Of a stretch of DNA of 64,000 nucleotides, positions 7,857 to 16,927 are shown in pieces (within the stretch, counting starts at the first letter, position 1; each line of letters opens with the position of its first letter). This stretch comes from Arthrobacter sp. MYb214 (GTDB taxonomy: Bacteria > Actinomycetota > Actinomycetes > Actinomycetales > Micrococcaceae). The notes under the pieces are model-generated. The model made no database searches. It was not told where the DNA came from and saw only the letters and a list, made by a program, of their open reading frames with translations. The translations under genes were made by a program, and so were the position numbers. Location of the stretch: assembly GCF_002979865.1 (NCBI RefSeq), contig NZ_PCPZ01000004.1, forward strand, positions 124,001 through 188,000. Reading direction: 5' to 3'.

Positions 7857-9464
7857 CTAGTTCGGTGTGCTGGCTTCGAGCGCCTGGGCGCGCAGGACAT
7901 TCTTCTGCACCTTACCAGTGGAGGTGCGCGGCAGATCCTGCGGGAAGACGATGGTGCGCGGCACCTTGAAACCGGCAAGCTTTTCGCGGGCGAATTCAAT
8001 CAGCGTTTGCGCGTCCAGGGAGGATCCGCTGGCGCGGATGACATATGCCACCGGACGCTCGCCCCATTTCTCGTCCGCGATGCCGATGACGGCCAGGTCC
8101 AGCACCTCTGGGTGCGAGGCGAGGGCTTGCTCCACCTCGATGGTGGAGATGTTCTCGCCGCCGGAAATGATGATGTCCTTGGCCCGGTCGCGCACCTGGA
8201 TGTAGCCATCCGGGTGCATGACACCCAGATCGCCGGTGTGGAACCAGCCGCCATGGAAAGCTTGGGTAGTGGCCGCTTCATCGCGGTAGTAGCCGATCAT
8301 GACGTTATTGCCGCGCAGCACGATTTCGCCCATGGTCTGTCCATCCGCCGGGACATCGTTCATGTTCTCGTCAACAATGCGTGCGGACTCGGCGGTAATC
8401 ATGCCAACGCCTTGGCGGGCGAGCTTCGCGGCCCGGTCCGGGCCATCGAGGGCATCCCACTCATCCTGGTACTCGCACACCGTGTACGGTCCGTATACCT
8501 CGGTGAGGCCATATACATGGACTACCTCGATGCCCAGCTTCTGCAGCTTGGAGATGATTGCCGGGGACGGGGGAGCACCTGCGGTGGTGATGCGCAGTGG
8601 AGCATCGAGCTGGTGGGCGCGGGTGGAGTCGGCGATGATTGAGCAGACGGTCGGAGCGCCGCACAAGTGGGTGGTTCCAAGATCCTCGATGGCATCCCAA
8701 ACGGAATCTTCGCGCACGCCGCGCAGGCACAGGTGCGTTCCTCCCGCTGCGGTGACGGCCCATGGAGTGCACCAGCCGTTGCAGTGGAACATCGGCAGGG
8801 TCCACAAATAGCGGGTCTTGGCGGTAAAGCCCTGGTGGTGCGCTTCGCCCAACGAGTTCAGGTAGCTGCCGCGGTGCGAGTAGAGCACGCCCTTCGGCTT
8901 GCCGGTGGTGCCCGAAGTGTAGTTCAGGGTGATCGGAGCCCGCTCGTCAGCGATGGCGTAGGGAAGCTTTTCATCCGCGGCTTCTGCGATCAGTTCGTCC
9001 AGGGTGGCGTCGACTATTACCTCGGGACGCTCTCCGGCGAACTGGTCATCGGTGATCTCGATGAGCGCCTCCAGTGTTGGGTTCTCTTGGCGCAGAGTCT
9101 TGGTGTTCTCCAGCAGCTCTGTGTCGGCAAGCATCAGCTTGGCGGCAGAATGATCAACGATGTACTGCAGCTCGTGGGCCGAGAGGCGGGTGTTCAGGGC
9201 AATGAGTACTCCGCCCGCCAGCGGTACGGCGTAATGCGCCATGAGCATCTCGGGAGTATTCGGTGCCAGCACGGCCACGCGGTCGCCTGGCTCAATGCGT
9301 GCTTTCAGCGCCTGGGCAAAGCGGTGCACCCGTGCTTCGAATTCTTCATAGGAGAAGCTGCGAGTTCCATGGATTACGGCGGTCTTCTTCGGATAGGCCT
9401 CGGCTGTGCGTTCCAAGAAACGCAGTGGGGTCAATTCTGAATGGTTGGCCTGAATCTCTACCAT
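7857..9464 (-). CDS. Long/medium-chain acyl-CoA synthetase (AMP-forming)
   Basis: 535 residues from the ATG at 9464. The adenylate motif [10 protein letters not shown] is at residues 183-192; further motifs are [47 protein letters not shown], and the C-terminal SSTGKVQK-like block with its catalytic Lys ([10 protein letters not shown]). It converts fatty or aromatic acids, ATP and CoA to acyl-CoA; chain specificity cannot be read. A TTG 18 bases upstream is in frame but GAGGAA favours the ATG. It forms an operon with the PaaI thioesterase. Confidence 0.88.
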   Translation of the reverse strand: MVEIQANHSELTPLRFLERTAEAYPKKTAVIHGTRSFSYEEFEARVHRFAQALKARIEPGDRVAVLAPNTPEMLMAHYAVPLAGGVLIALNTRLSAHELQYIVDHSAAKLMLADTELLENTKTLRQENPTLEALIEITDDQFAGERPEVIVDATLDELIAEAADEKLPYAIADERAPITLNYTSGTTGKPKGVLYSHRGSYLNSLGEAHHQGFTAKTRYLWTLPMFHCNGWCTPWAVTAAGGTHLCLRGVREDSVWDAIEDLGTTHLCGAPTVCSIIADSTRAHQLDAPLRITTAGAPPSPAIISKLQKLGIEVVHVYGLTEVYGPYTVCEYQDEWDALDGPDRAAKLARQGVGMITAESARIVDENMNDVPADGQTMGEIVLRGNNVMIGYYRDEAATTQAFHGGWFHTGDLGVMHPDGYIQVRDRAKDIIISGGENISTIEVEQALASHPEVLDLAVIGIADEKWGERPVAYVIRASGSSLDAQTLIEFAREKLAGFKVPRTIVFPQDLPRTSTGKVQKNVLRAQALEASTPN

Positions 9465-10052
9465 GGTGTGGCTATTCCTCAATCGTCATCGGTGGTTACG
9501 GAGAACAATAAGCGGGAGTGTGACTCAACGCACTCCACGACCAATAGTGGCATGAACCTCAGCGTCATGCCGAGAAACCAAGTTTCATTACGGTGGGCGG
9601 TAGGGAATTCGCGGCAGGGCCCCGAGCCCAGGGGAGGCGTTGGTGTTCTGCCGAATCAAGATCGGCGAAAGCCTGCTGCGATCGTGGGGCCGAGGTGTTC
9701 AAAGAAGCGCGGCATCTGGCGAATAAAAGACTGCCCAAGGGCTTGCTGCGGGGCCTCGGATCGAATATTGCGTCGAATATTGCGATTTGCGAAGTGAAAT
9801 GTTTGACGACTGTTCGTCATGAGCCATATCGTTTTAAACAGAATCAAGAGCATCAGTTATAAGCCCTGGCTTGCTGATCGGCAACCCTCTCAACGGTAGT
9901 GGGGTGCTCCAGGTGAGGATTCGGTTCCACGCAAAATGTGCTGGAACAAGTACCGCACACGGCGCGGAACTTCAGCCCAAGCGGCTTCGAGTAACGAGAA
10001 GCCAATGCTTGCAGGCTACTGCGCGGTGGGCAAGACCCAAAGGAATCGAGCC
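9465..10052. other. Gene-poor stretch with a 12-bp tandem repeat
   Basis: About 590 bases between divergent genes without a frame I can support: open frames here lack ribosome sites and recognisable domains. TCGAATATTGCG is repeated exactly at 9761-9772 and 9773-9784, an arrangement compatible with a regulator site. Base composition drops in GC towards 9780-9860. Confidence 0.4.
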
Positions 10053-10553
10053 ATGTCATTGAATCTTGAACTTGACCCGTTGACCCTGCGCAAGGTTTTC
10101 GCTCAGCATCCATCAGGGGTAGCCGCCCTCTGTGCAGAACTGGATGGCGTGAAGACGGGAATTGTCGCTTCATCGTTTACCGTGGGAGTTTCCCTCGAAC
10201 CTGCACTGGTGATGTTCGCCGTGCAGAAGTCCTCGAACACTTGGCCAAAGCTGCGCGAAGCTGGCCGCATTGGCGTCTCAGTGCTGAGCGAACGCAATGA
10301 TGGTGTCTGCGCTCAGATTGCCTCGAAAAATGGCGACCGGTTCCGCGGAATCGATACCTATTCCTCGGATCAGGGCGCGCTCTTCGTCAACGACTCAACG
10401 TTGTGGCTGGAGACTTCGATCTACAACGAGGTCGAAGCGGGGGATCACTGGGTAGTCCTGATGGAAGTCCACGGGCACCGCACCTCCGAGCACTCGCCAC
10501 AGATCTTCCATGATTCGCGGTTCCATTCGCTGCCGATTCCTGAGCTCGTATAA
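10053..10553 (+). CDS. Flavin reductase-like FMN-binding protein
   Basis: 166 residues with the flavin-reductase split-barrel fold: LRKVFAQHPSGVAALCAE, GIVASSFTVGVSLEPALVMFAVQKSSNTWPKL (FMN-contacting strand), IGVSVLSE, and late GDHWVVLMEVH. Such proteins deliver reduced flavin to monooxygenases or act as oxidoreductases. The ATG at 10053 follows AAAGGAATCGAGCC; an upstream in-frame extension has no family similarity. A strong terminator follows, so it is monocistronic. Confidence 0.8.
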   Translation: MSLNLELDPLTLRKVFAQHPSGVAALCAELDGVKTGIVASSFTVGVSLEPALVMFAVQKSSNTWPKLREAGRIGVSVLSERNDGVCAQIASKNGDRFRGIDTYSSDQGALFVNDSTLWLETSIYNEVEAGDHWVVLMEVHGHRTSEHSPQIFHDSRFHSLPIPELV

Positions 10554-10570
10554 GCGCTTCGCATCTTCCA

Positions 10571-10613
10571 AAGCTCCGGCCAGATCAAAACATCGATCTG
10601 GCCGGAGCTTTTT
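10571..10613 (+). terminator. Terminator of the flavin reductase gene
   Basis: A perfect 16-bp hairpin, AAGCTCCGGCCAGATC (10571-10586) with its complement at 10595-10610, an 8-base loop and TTT after the stem. Confidence 0.9.
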
Positions 10614-10715
10614 GAATTCCGGTTAGGCGGGTTGAGCCGTTCCCCGCAGCCCTCGACACCGGCAATGCCCGTTCTCTCACGCCACCCTGAAGACGTGGCA
10701 AGATGGCTGGCAATC

Positions 10716-10961
10716 TCATGGCCTGCCTTCTTGGGCCAGCTGCCCCAGGCATTTGGCGATAACCTCGTCATCAAAGTATCTGTCGCGAGAAACCTTGAAC
10801 TCGCCATATCCGCCACCCGCCTGGGCTGTCGAACAGAACCGCGCAGATAGCTCATGGATCCTCGCTGCACGCTGGACCAGAGCGGCAGCGAATTGCCGGC
10901 AACCCTCGGATGGGGCTTCCGAGCCATGCAAAGGCTGCGCATCACAAATGAAACCGGCGCT
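10716..10961 (-). pseudogene. Possible truncated coding remnant, no known family
   Basis: A leftward frame of 81 codons between stops, with no ATG; the only candidate starts are poor (TTG at 10931). The translated sequence looks protein-like (EGCRQFAAALVQRAARIHEL, then GEFKVSRDRYFDDEVIAKCL), mixing charged and hydrophobic residues more naturally than the other frames here. It may be the tail of a decayed gene. It sits between a terminator and the DnaA-box region, with no partner gene. I cannot assign a function. Confidence 0.25.
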
Positions 10962-11067
10962 TTATGGCGTCTTCACTGCCGCGCGTCGCGGACGCGAAGT
11001 GGCGAGAGTGCGCCGGCAGCCCAGTCGCTGATCCAGGTTCGCCCGCCGAGTCGTTGCACACATTAAG

Positions 11068-11517
11068 TTATCCACCGCCCCCGAACGCAGAAACCCTAGC
11101 CGATTGTGGACTACTGGAAGATCCGGCCTTGCTGGCGAATTTAATCCACGGTGACTTAGGGTTTTGTAAATTCACCAGTATCCACAAGGTTATCCACAAA
11201 ACTGTGGACAAGACGTGGGCAAATGTGTACAAAGGGTGAAAAACCCCGGGAACTGGGCGATTAAGGGTGTTGATAATCTTGGGTCGGTTGGCGTGAGCTT
11301 CAATGAATTAATTTTCTGTCCACAGGTGTGCGAATACAAACAACCAAGTCAACAGATATTAATGATACGTAGAGTGGGGTAATCCACAGAGTTCTCCCCA
11401 GACTGTGAACAGGGAACTCCACAGGTAGAGGAGTGTTATCCACATATTCTGTGGATAATGAGGTTTACGCCTGTTAATAACAGCCCTAGTGTTGGGTTCG
11501 GGAGAGAAATATCCACA
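11068..11517. promoter_or_regulatory. DnaA-box cluster upstream of dnaB
   Basis: Three exact TTATCCACA boxes: 11190-11198 (+), 11436-11444 (+) and 11450-11458 (-), the last two an inverted pair 5 bases apart. One-mismatch boxes occur at 11068-11076, 11178-11186, 11203-11211 (-), 11380-11388 and 11509-11517; two-mismatch forms at 11142-11150 and 11316-11324. AT-rich tracts lie at about 11270-11370. The density in 450 bases is far above chance for this GC content. It could titrate DnaA, regulate dnaB, or be an origin-like element. Confidence 0.75.
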
Positions 11518-11606
11518 GGCGCCTGACATCCAAATGTCCGTATCGACTGACACGATGAAGCGTTGCCATGAGGCAAGGATAATTTTTCCCAGCGGGTCAA
11601 TAGGGG

Positions 11607-12977
11607 ATGGAAGTGTCTGCAATGAGTGCTGAGCCGGTTTACGAAGGACGAGATTCCGACGCAGGGCGCAAGCCGCCACAGGATATCGAGGCCGAGATGT
11701 CGGTCCTCGGTGGCATGATGCTCTCCAAGGACGCCATTGCTGACGTCGTTGAATCCATTCGCGGCACCGACTTCTACCGTCCCTCCCACGAATCAATTTA
11801 CGAGGCGATTGTCGACCTCTACGGTCGTGGCGAACCAGCCGATGCGGTCACCGTAGCCGACTTGCTGACCAAGCGCGGCGAGATCTCGCGCATTGGTGGC
11901 GCCGCCTACCTTCACAATCTCATCCAGCAGGTTCCAACTGCAGCCAACGCCGGGTACTACGCAGAAATCGTGCGCGAACGCGCCGTGCTGCGCCGATTGG
12001 TTGACGCCGGAACGCGTATTGTCCAGATGGGCTACTCTCCAGATGGTGAAGTTGATGCGATCGTCAACGAAGCCCAGGCAGAGGTCTACAAGGTGGCCGA
12101 GAACCGCAGCAGTGAAGACTACGTGCGCCTTTCGGACATCATCGAAGACACCGTTGATGAAATCGAGAACGCGGCCAACGCGGGCGATGGCATTACCGGT
12201 GTGCCCACCGGATTCTATGAATTCGACGAGCTGACCCAGGGCCTGAAGGGCGGCCAGATGATCATCATCGCCGCCCGTCCTGCGGTGGGCAAGTCAACCT
12301 TCGCGCTGGACTTCGCCCGTTCTGCTGCCATCAAGCACAATATGGCCACCGTGTTCTTCTCCTTGGAAATGGGCCGCAATGAAATTGCGATGCGCCTGCT
12401 CTCGGCCGAAGCATCCATCCAGCTCCAGGATCTGCGCAAGGGCTCGGTGGAAGACGCGCAGTGGACCAAGATCGCCACGACCATGGGCCGGCTGAACGAA
12501 GCCCCGTTGTTCATTGATGATTCGCCGAACATGTCCATGATGGAAATCCGTGCCAAGTGCCGTCGCCTCAAGCAGCGCAACGAGCTGCGCATGATCATCC
12601 TGGACTACCTGCAGCTGATGAGCTCGGGCAAGCGTGTGGAATCGCGCCAGCAGGAAGTTTCCGAGTTTTCGCGTAACCTCAAGCTGCTCGCCAAGGAACT
12701 CGACGTTCCGTTGATTGCGCTGTCGCAGCTGAACCGTGGTTCCGAGCAGCGTACCGACAAGAAGCCAATGGTTTCGGACCTGCGCGAATCGGGCTCGATT
12801 GAGCAGGACGCCGACATGGTGATTTTGCTGCACCGTGATGACGTCTACGACAAGGAAAACCGTCCGGGCGAAGCTGACGTGATTATCGCGAAGCACCGTG
12901 CCGGTCCGACCAAGACCATCACCGTGGCCTTCCAGGGCCACTACTCGCGCTTCAACAACATGTCCACCGAGGGTTAG
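11607..12977 (+). CDS. dnaB: Replicative DNA helicase
   Basis: Up to 456 residues; no intein. The N-terminal primase-interacting domain (PPQDIEAEMSVLGGMML, FYRPSHESIYEAI) is followed by the RecA-like motor. The motor has Walker A RPAVGKST near residues 222-229, FFSLEMG, the Walker B strand MIILDYLQLM, LNRGSEQR and SDLRESGSIEQDAD. It forms the hexameric helicase that unwinds DNA at the fork. ATG at 11622 (GGAAG 9 bases before) is an equally good start and would remove five residues. The upstream region holds many DnaA boxes. Confidence 0.96.
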   Translation: MEVSAMSAEPVYEGRDSDAGRKPPQDIEAEMSVLGGMMLSKDAIADVVESIRGTDFYRPSHESIYEAIVDLYGRGEPADAVTVADLLTKRGEISRIGGAAYLHNLIQQVPTAANAGYYAEIVRERAVLRRLVDAGTRIVQMGYSPDGEVDAIVNEAQAEVYKVAENRSSEDYVRLSDIIEDTVDEIENAANAGDGITGVPTGFYEFDELTQGLKGGQMIIIAARPAVGKSTFALDFARSAAIKHNMATVFFSLEMGRNEIAMRLLSAEASIQLQDLRKGSVEDAQWTKIATTMGRLNEAPLFIDDSPNMSMMEIRAKCRRLKQRNELRMIILDYLQLMSSGKRVESRQQEVSEFSRNLKLLAKELDVPLIALSQLNRGSEQRTDKKPMVSDLRESGSIEQDADMVILLHRDDVYDKENRPGEADVIIAKHRAGPTKTITVAFQGHYSRFNNMSTEG

Positions 12978-13038
12978 TCCCAGTCAGAACTCATATGGCA
13001 CCTACTAAGCCAGCGAATTGCTGGCTATAGTGGGTGCC

Positions 13039-13776
13039 ATGTTCGCTTCGATGCAGGCTTTGCTGTGGGGCACTGTGGCCGGCTCGGCCCTGCTGCTGGG
13101 ATCTGGCGCGGCCTGGTGGCTGAAGATCCCCAAGGTCTGGGTCAGCGCCATCATGGCCTTCGGTGCCGGGGTCCTGGTCAGCGCACTGGCCTTCGAGCTG
13201 GTGCTCGAAGCCTATGAAACTGGCGGCCTCGTTGCGACGCTGGGCGGCGTGATCGTGGGCGCTGCCTTGTATTTCGGCGCGAACCGGCTGCTGGCCTGGA
13301 GAACCTCAAAGCGGCAGGCGCAGCGCGCAGGAGAGCAGGAGCCATCGGGAACCGCGCTCGCGGTCGGTGCACTCATCGACGGCATTCCCGAGTCCGTGGC
13401 CCTTGGACTTTCCGTGGTCGCCACCGCGAGCATTAATCCGGCGATGCTCATCGCCATATTCATCTCCAATGTCCCCGAGGGACTGGCGAGTACCGCACAG
13501 ATGAAAGCGTCCGGGCGCAAGGGGTCCTCGATCGTTTTGCTCTGGGGATCGATAGCCATTTCCTGCGGCATCGCTGCCTTCCTCGGAGCGCTGCTGCTGG
13601 AATCCATGCCCGGTGAAGTGCTGGCCTTCGCCACCGCGGTCGCTGCCGGAGGCATCTTGACGATGATCGCCGACACCATGATCCCGGAAGCCTACAAGGT
13701 GGAGCACGACTACACCGGGTTGCTGGTGACCTCGGGCTTCCTGGCGGCCTTCAGCCTGCACGTGATCGGCGGCTAG
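13039..13776 (+). CDS. ZIP-family metal permease
   Basis: 245 residues with about eight membrane segments. The metal-site helices IV and V of the ZIP family are present: DGIPESVALGLSVV and SNVPEGLASTAQMK, with the HxxPEG-type motif in its Asn form. The loop between helices III and IV is short (WRTSKRQAQRAGEQEP), unlike the His-rich loop of eukaryotic ZIPs. Probable import of Zn or another divalent metal. The ATG at 13039 is preferred over frame extensions upstream because the first helix begins here. Confidence 0.82.
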   Translation: MFASMQALLWGTVAGSALLLGSGAAWWLKIPKVWVSAIMAFGAGVLVSALAFELVLEAYETGGLVATLGGVIVGAALYFGANRLLAWRTSKRQAQRAGEQEPSGTALAVGALIDGIPESVALGLSVVATASINPAMLIAIFISNVPEGLASTAQMKASGRKGSSIVLLWGSIAISCGIAAFLGALLLESMPGEVLAFATAVAAGGILTMIADTMIPEAYKVEHDYTGLLVTSGFLAAFSLHVIGG

Positions 13777-13799
13777 GGGAAACCTGAGATCATGGATGC

Positions 13800-15182
13800 A
13801 TGCCCCTGAACCGCAGCAGCCAATCAGCCGAGCGCGCCGAGTCCACGATCTATGCTCCGCAGTATCTTGCCACCACCCTTGGCATGTTCGTGCTCGTCTT
13901 CCTGGTCGCTTTCGAATCCATGGCCGTGACCACGGTAATGCCACTGGTCAGCGAGCTGCTGGAGGGCGAACGCTACTTCGCGCTGGCCTTTGCCGCGCCA
14001 ATCGCCAGCGGGATGCTGGGGATGGTTGCCGCCGGAGAAGTCACCGACCGGTGGGGGCCCAAGCACCCGCTGTCCATCGCCGTGGCCGTTTTCTGCATTG
14101 GGCTGCTGATCTGCGGTTCAGCCGAGAACATGCAGGTCCTGATTGCCGGGCGCATCTTGCAGGGAATTGGCGGTGGCGCGATCACCGTCGCCATCTACGT
14201 GCTCATTGCCCGCGCGTATCCTGCGCATCTGCATTCCAAGATCTTCGCCCTGTTCGCTACCGCCTGGGTGGTCCCGGCGCTGATCGGCCCCTGGCTGGCC
14301 GGCTTGATGGCCGTGCACCTCGGTTGGCGCTGGGTGTTCTCCGGCGTGGCGGTGCTGGTGGTTCTCGCGTTCTGCGGGATCGTGCCGGCGTTGAAGTCGC
14401 TGAGCTCCCAGCGCAATCCGGACCTGGGGCCGATTTCCAAGAAGCGGCTGATGCTGGCCGGCCTGGCTGGACTGGCTGTCATCTGCATGAACTTGCTCGG
14501 CAATGCGCAGGGCAGCTGGTCCCTTCTGGGACTGGTCTTGGCATTGGCGGTAGCCCTTGCAGCAATTCGCCCGTTGCTGCCTAAGGGCACGTTCAGCTTG
14601 GCCAAGGGGCTGCCGTCCACCATCATGACCCGCATCTTCGTGGCCGGGGCCTTCTTCGGCGTGGAAGTCTATCTGCCGTACCTGCTGCGCGAGGATTACC
14701 AGCTGGGTCCCGACCGGGCGGGCCTGATCCTGACGGCCTCGGCATTGTGCTGGTCGGTGGGTTCATGGCTGCAAGGAAAGCTGGGGGATAAGGTGGAATC
14801 CTCCACCTGCATCACCGTGGGTGCGATCGCCGGCAGCGTAGCGATTTCAACCGCATTGGCCACCGCGATCTTCCATCCGCCGGTCCTCGTGCTGGTCTGC
14901 GGATGGGCCGTGGGCGGCTTCGGCATGGGGATGATCTTCCCGCGGCAAAACGTGAACATGCTGGCCCTGTCTGCCAAGGATGAACAGGGATTCAACTCAT
15001 CGGCAATGACCGTGGCCGACTCCCTGGGCAACGCCGGAACCACCGCCATCGGTGGCGTCATCTTCGCGATGGCCGCCACCGGGATGGAGTTCATCTCGGT
15101 CTTCAGCTTCAGCCTCTTGCTGATTCTGGTCCTGATCGCGATCTCGCCGCGCACCAAACCTGTTGCGCAGCCAGCAGCCTGA
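13800..15182 (+). CDS. MFS transporter, drug:proton antiporter-like
   Basis: 460 residues, about 12-14 membrane helices. The first helix carries FESMAVTTVMP, the motif D1-like segment of EmrB/QacA-type exporters; GEVTDRWGPKHPL is the loop 2-3 motif A, and AGRILQGIGGGAITVAIYVLIARAYP covers helices 4-5 with motif C-like glycines. The gene begins 24 bases after the ZIP permease. The substrate cannot be read from sequence. Confidence 0.82.
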   Translation: MPLNRSSQSAERAESTIYAPQYLATTLGMFVLVFLVAFESMAVTTVMPLVSELLEGERYFALAFAAPIASGMLGMVAAGEVTDRWGPKHPLSIAVAVFCIGLLICGSAENMQVLIAGRILQGIGGGAITVAIYVLIARAYPAHLHSKIFALFATAWVVPALIGPWLAGLMAVHLGWRWVFSGVAVLVVLAFCGIVPALKSLSSQRNPDLGPISKKRLMLAGLAGLAVICMNLLGNAQGSWSLLGLVLALAVALAAIRPLLPKGTFSLAKGLPSTIMTRIFVAGAFFGVEVYLPYLLREDYQLGPDRAGLILTASALCWSVGSWLQGKLGDKVESSTCITVGAIAGSVAISTALATAIFHPPVLVLVCGWAVGGFGMGMIFPRQNVNMLALSAKDEQGFNSSAMTVADSLGNAGTTAIGGVIFAMAATGMEFISVFSFSLLLILVLIAISPRTKPVAQPAA

Positions 15183-15195
15183 CTACGCTGGGATC

Positions 15196-15384
15196 ATGGA
15201 CACAGAGCTTCCCAAGACGAGCAACCCCGCCGCCAGGGCTTTCGAGCAGGCCGGCATCACCAGTCTCGAGCAGGCGGGGCAAGCCGGCACCGCGGCGCTG
15301 CTCGCGCTGCACGGCGTCGGCCCGAAAGCCATCCGCATCCTCCGCGACGAGCTGGCCGCACGCGGCCTCAAGATGAACCCCTGA
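15196..15384 (+). CDS. Small helix-hairpin-helix protein
   Basis: 62 residues. The segment LLALHGVGPKAIRILRDELAARGL fits the helix-hairpin-helix DNA-binding motif (hGxGxxA hairpin), preceded by AFEQAGITSLEQ, a helix seen in the C-terminal RNA polymerase alpha and RuvA-like modules. It may be a small nucleic-acid-binding protein. The ATG at 15196 lies 13 bases after the MFS stop. Similar stand-alone HhH proteins occur in many actinobacteria, without a defined role. Confidence 0.6.
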   Translation: MDTELPKTSNPAARAFEQAGITSLEQAGQAGTAALLALHGVGPKAIRILRDELAARGLKMNP

Positions 15385-15394
15385 GATCTCCGGT

Positions 15395-15727
15395 TTAGCC
15401 GCGCGGCAGGATGCCCAGGTGGTCCTTGTCCGGTTCCACGATATGCTGCGCATACTCGGTGTGCTTGGCAACGTAGGCCTTCACGTACGGGCAGACCGGA
15501 ACGATCCTGGCACCGCTGGCGATGGTGTTCTCCAGCGCGAATTTCACCATGACGCTGGCTAGGCCCTGTCCGCCGTATTCCTCATCCACGGTGGTGTGGA
15601 AGAAGATCCGCTCGACGCCTTGGGCCCCATCAAAATCGCGGTAGTGCGCCGCTCCGATGATCTTGCCGTCATCGTCGAGGGCGAAGCGCTGGCGCTCGGG
15701 CAGGAATACTGGTTTGATGTCGCTCAT
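15395..15727 (-). CDS. YjdJ-type GNAT acetyltransferase-like protein
   Basis: 110 residues, about the length of the compact YjdJ/GCN5-related subgroup. It keeps the strand IIGAAHYRDF, the acetyl-CoA loop EYGGQGLASVMVKFALENT, and the ending VPVCPYVKAYVAKH, which is characteristic. The usual Q/R-x-x-G-x-G/A loop appears as EEYGGQGLAS. Likely an N-acetyltransferase acting on a small amine. It is transcribed leftward and ends close to the convergent HhH gene. Confidence 0.75.
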   Translation of the reverse strand: MSDIKPVFLPERQRFALDDDGKIIGAAHYRDFDGAQGVERIFFHTTVDEEYGGQGLASVMVKFALENTIASGARIVPVCPYVKAYVAKHTEYAQHIVEPDKDHLGILPRG

Positions 15728-15744
15728 TGGGAGTTCCTTATTGG

Positions 15745-16746
15745 TTAGGCGGGGTTCACGCGCGGGCGCAGGCGAACGGTGGGAAGTGCTGGAGCCGGCA
15801 AGGCTGCCGGAGTATTAGGCGAGAAAGGCCCGAAGCGATCCTCGAAGGCATCCCCGGGCTCGGCCCCGATCTCGGCCTGCCATTGCGCGCGGAACGCGAG
15901 GACTTCCTCATGGGTGCGGCCTACGAAGTTCCACCACATCAGGATGTCTTCCTTCAGCGGCTCTCCGCCGATGAGCAGCGCTAGAACCGGCTGGTCCCCG
16001 GACTTCAGGCGCAGGGTCGTGCATCCCGCACGCACGAACCCGAGATCGCGTGGAGCGAGTTCATGGCCGTTGACTTCAAGATTGCCGGAGTCCAGGAGGA
16101 TCCCGTGCTCATGGTGCCCGGGGACAACCACTTCGATCTCGGTGTTCGGTTCAAGGCGCAGTTCGGCGCCACCGAGCTCGGTGTGCGTCTTCACCGGGGA
16201 GGTGGACGACTTGCCCGACACCCCGTAGGTGCCAAGGAAGACCGACAGCGACCAGCCGGGAGCGGTGAGCGCTTCCGGGCGGTAGTTCTCAAAAGTATGT
16301 TCCATATCCCGTGCATGATCCGGCAGCGCGGTCCATAGCTGGGCGCCGTGAAGGATGGTGGTGTCTTCGGTGAGGATCTCCGAATGGCTGATTCCGTGCC
16401 CGGCGGTCATCAGATTGACCTCGCCGGGTCGCACGGTCGCCGTGAACCCGGCCGAATCCATATGGTTGATCTCTCCGGTGAAGAGCCAAGAGACAGTCTG
16501 CAGTCCGGTGTGCGGGTGACGAGGCACGTTCATCCCGCCGGTGACTGCGACATCGTCAGGACCGTAATGGTCCAGGAAGCACCAAGCGCCGATCAGGCTG
16601 CGCTGCTTTTGCGGCAGTGTCCGGAAGACCGTCATTGCCCGCGGACCGCCCAAGGGCACTTCGCGTGGTTCCAGGATTTCAACCTCTGCCTGGGAACGCA
16701 CTGCACTGCAGCCGATCTCCTCAGGCCGGTGCTCAAGATTGCTCAT
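15745..16746 (-). CDS. Pirin-family protein (cupin, possible quercetinase)
   Basis: 333 residues, two cupin domains. The N-terminal domain has the pirin metal site: HPHTGLQTVSWLF (two His) and AGHGISHSE (third His and Glu), so a metal centre is retained. Some pirins oxidise quercetin or respond to oxidative stress. The C-terminal domain has lost obvious ligands. The gene is divergent from an OhrR-type regulator, suggesting shared control, though this is inferred from position only. Confidence 0.85.
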   Translation of the reverse strand: MSNLEHRPEEIGCSAVRSQAEVEILEPREVPLGGPRAMTVFRTLPQKQRSLIGAWCFLDHYGPDDVAVTGGMNVPRHPHTGLQTVSWLFTGEINHMDSAGFTATVRPGEVNLMTAGHGISHSEILTEDTTILHGAQLWTALPDHARDMEHTFENYRPEALTAPGWSLSVFLGTYGVSGKSSTSPVKTHTELGGAELRLEPNTEIEVVVPGHHEHGILLDSGNLEVNGHELAPRDLGFVRAGCTTLRLKSGDQPVLALLIGGEPLKEDILMWWNFVGRTHEEVLAFRAQWQAEIGAEPGDAFEDRFGPFSPNTPAALPAPALPTVRLRPRVNPA

Positions 16747-16874
16747 ATGCCAAGGCTATTCACTGTGGCCCGCTTTGACTACTTGCGCCACCGATTCGAA
16801 CGCAACTGGAATTGGCGCTGCGACCCGGGGCAGCTTTCGGCCCGGGCACGGTATTCTCGACCGCGGTACGATCA

Positions 16875-16898
16875 ATGCAGTGGTATATGCAGTGGTAT
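16875..16898. repeat. Exact 12-bp tandem direct repeat before the OhrR-type gene
   Basis: ATGCAGTGGTAT occurs at 16875-16886 and again at 16887-16898, 30 bases before the GTG start. It lies where the promoter or operator should be. Confidence 0.7.
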
Positions 16899-16927
16899 TA
16901 GGCATCTTTCAAGGAGCTTGCGACAAC

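Noticed and set aside
9593-9862. 89-codon rightward frame in the 9.5-10 kb gap
   Set aside because: Cys/Arg-rich composition typical of a non-coding frame, no ribosome site, no conserved motif.
10445-10945. 166-codon leftward frame over the flavin reductase end and the gap
   Set aside because: It crosses a strong terminator, reads antisense through a well-supported gene and shows no family features.
12294-12941. Antisense frame inside dnaB
   Set aside because: Shadow of the helicase frame; no start signal and no recognisable family.
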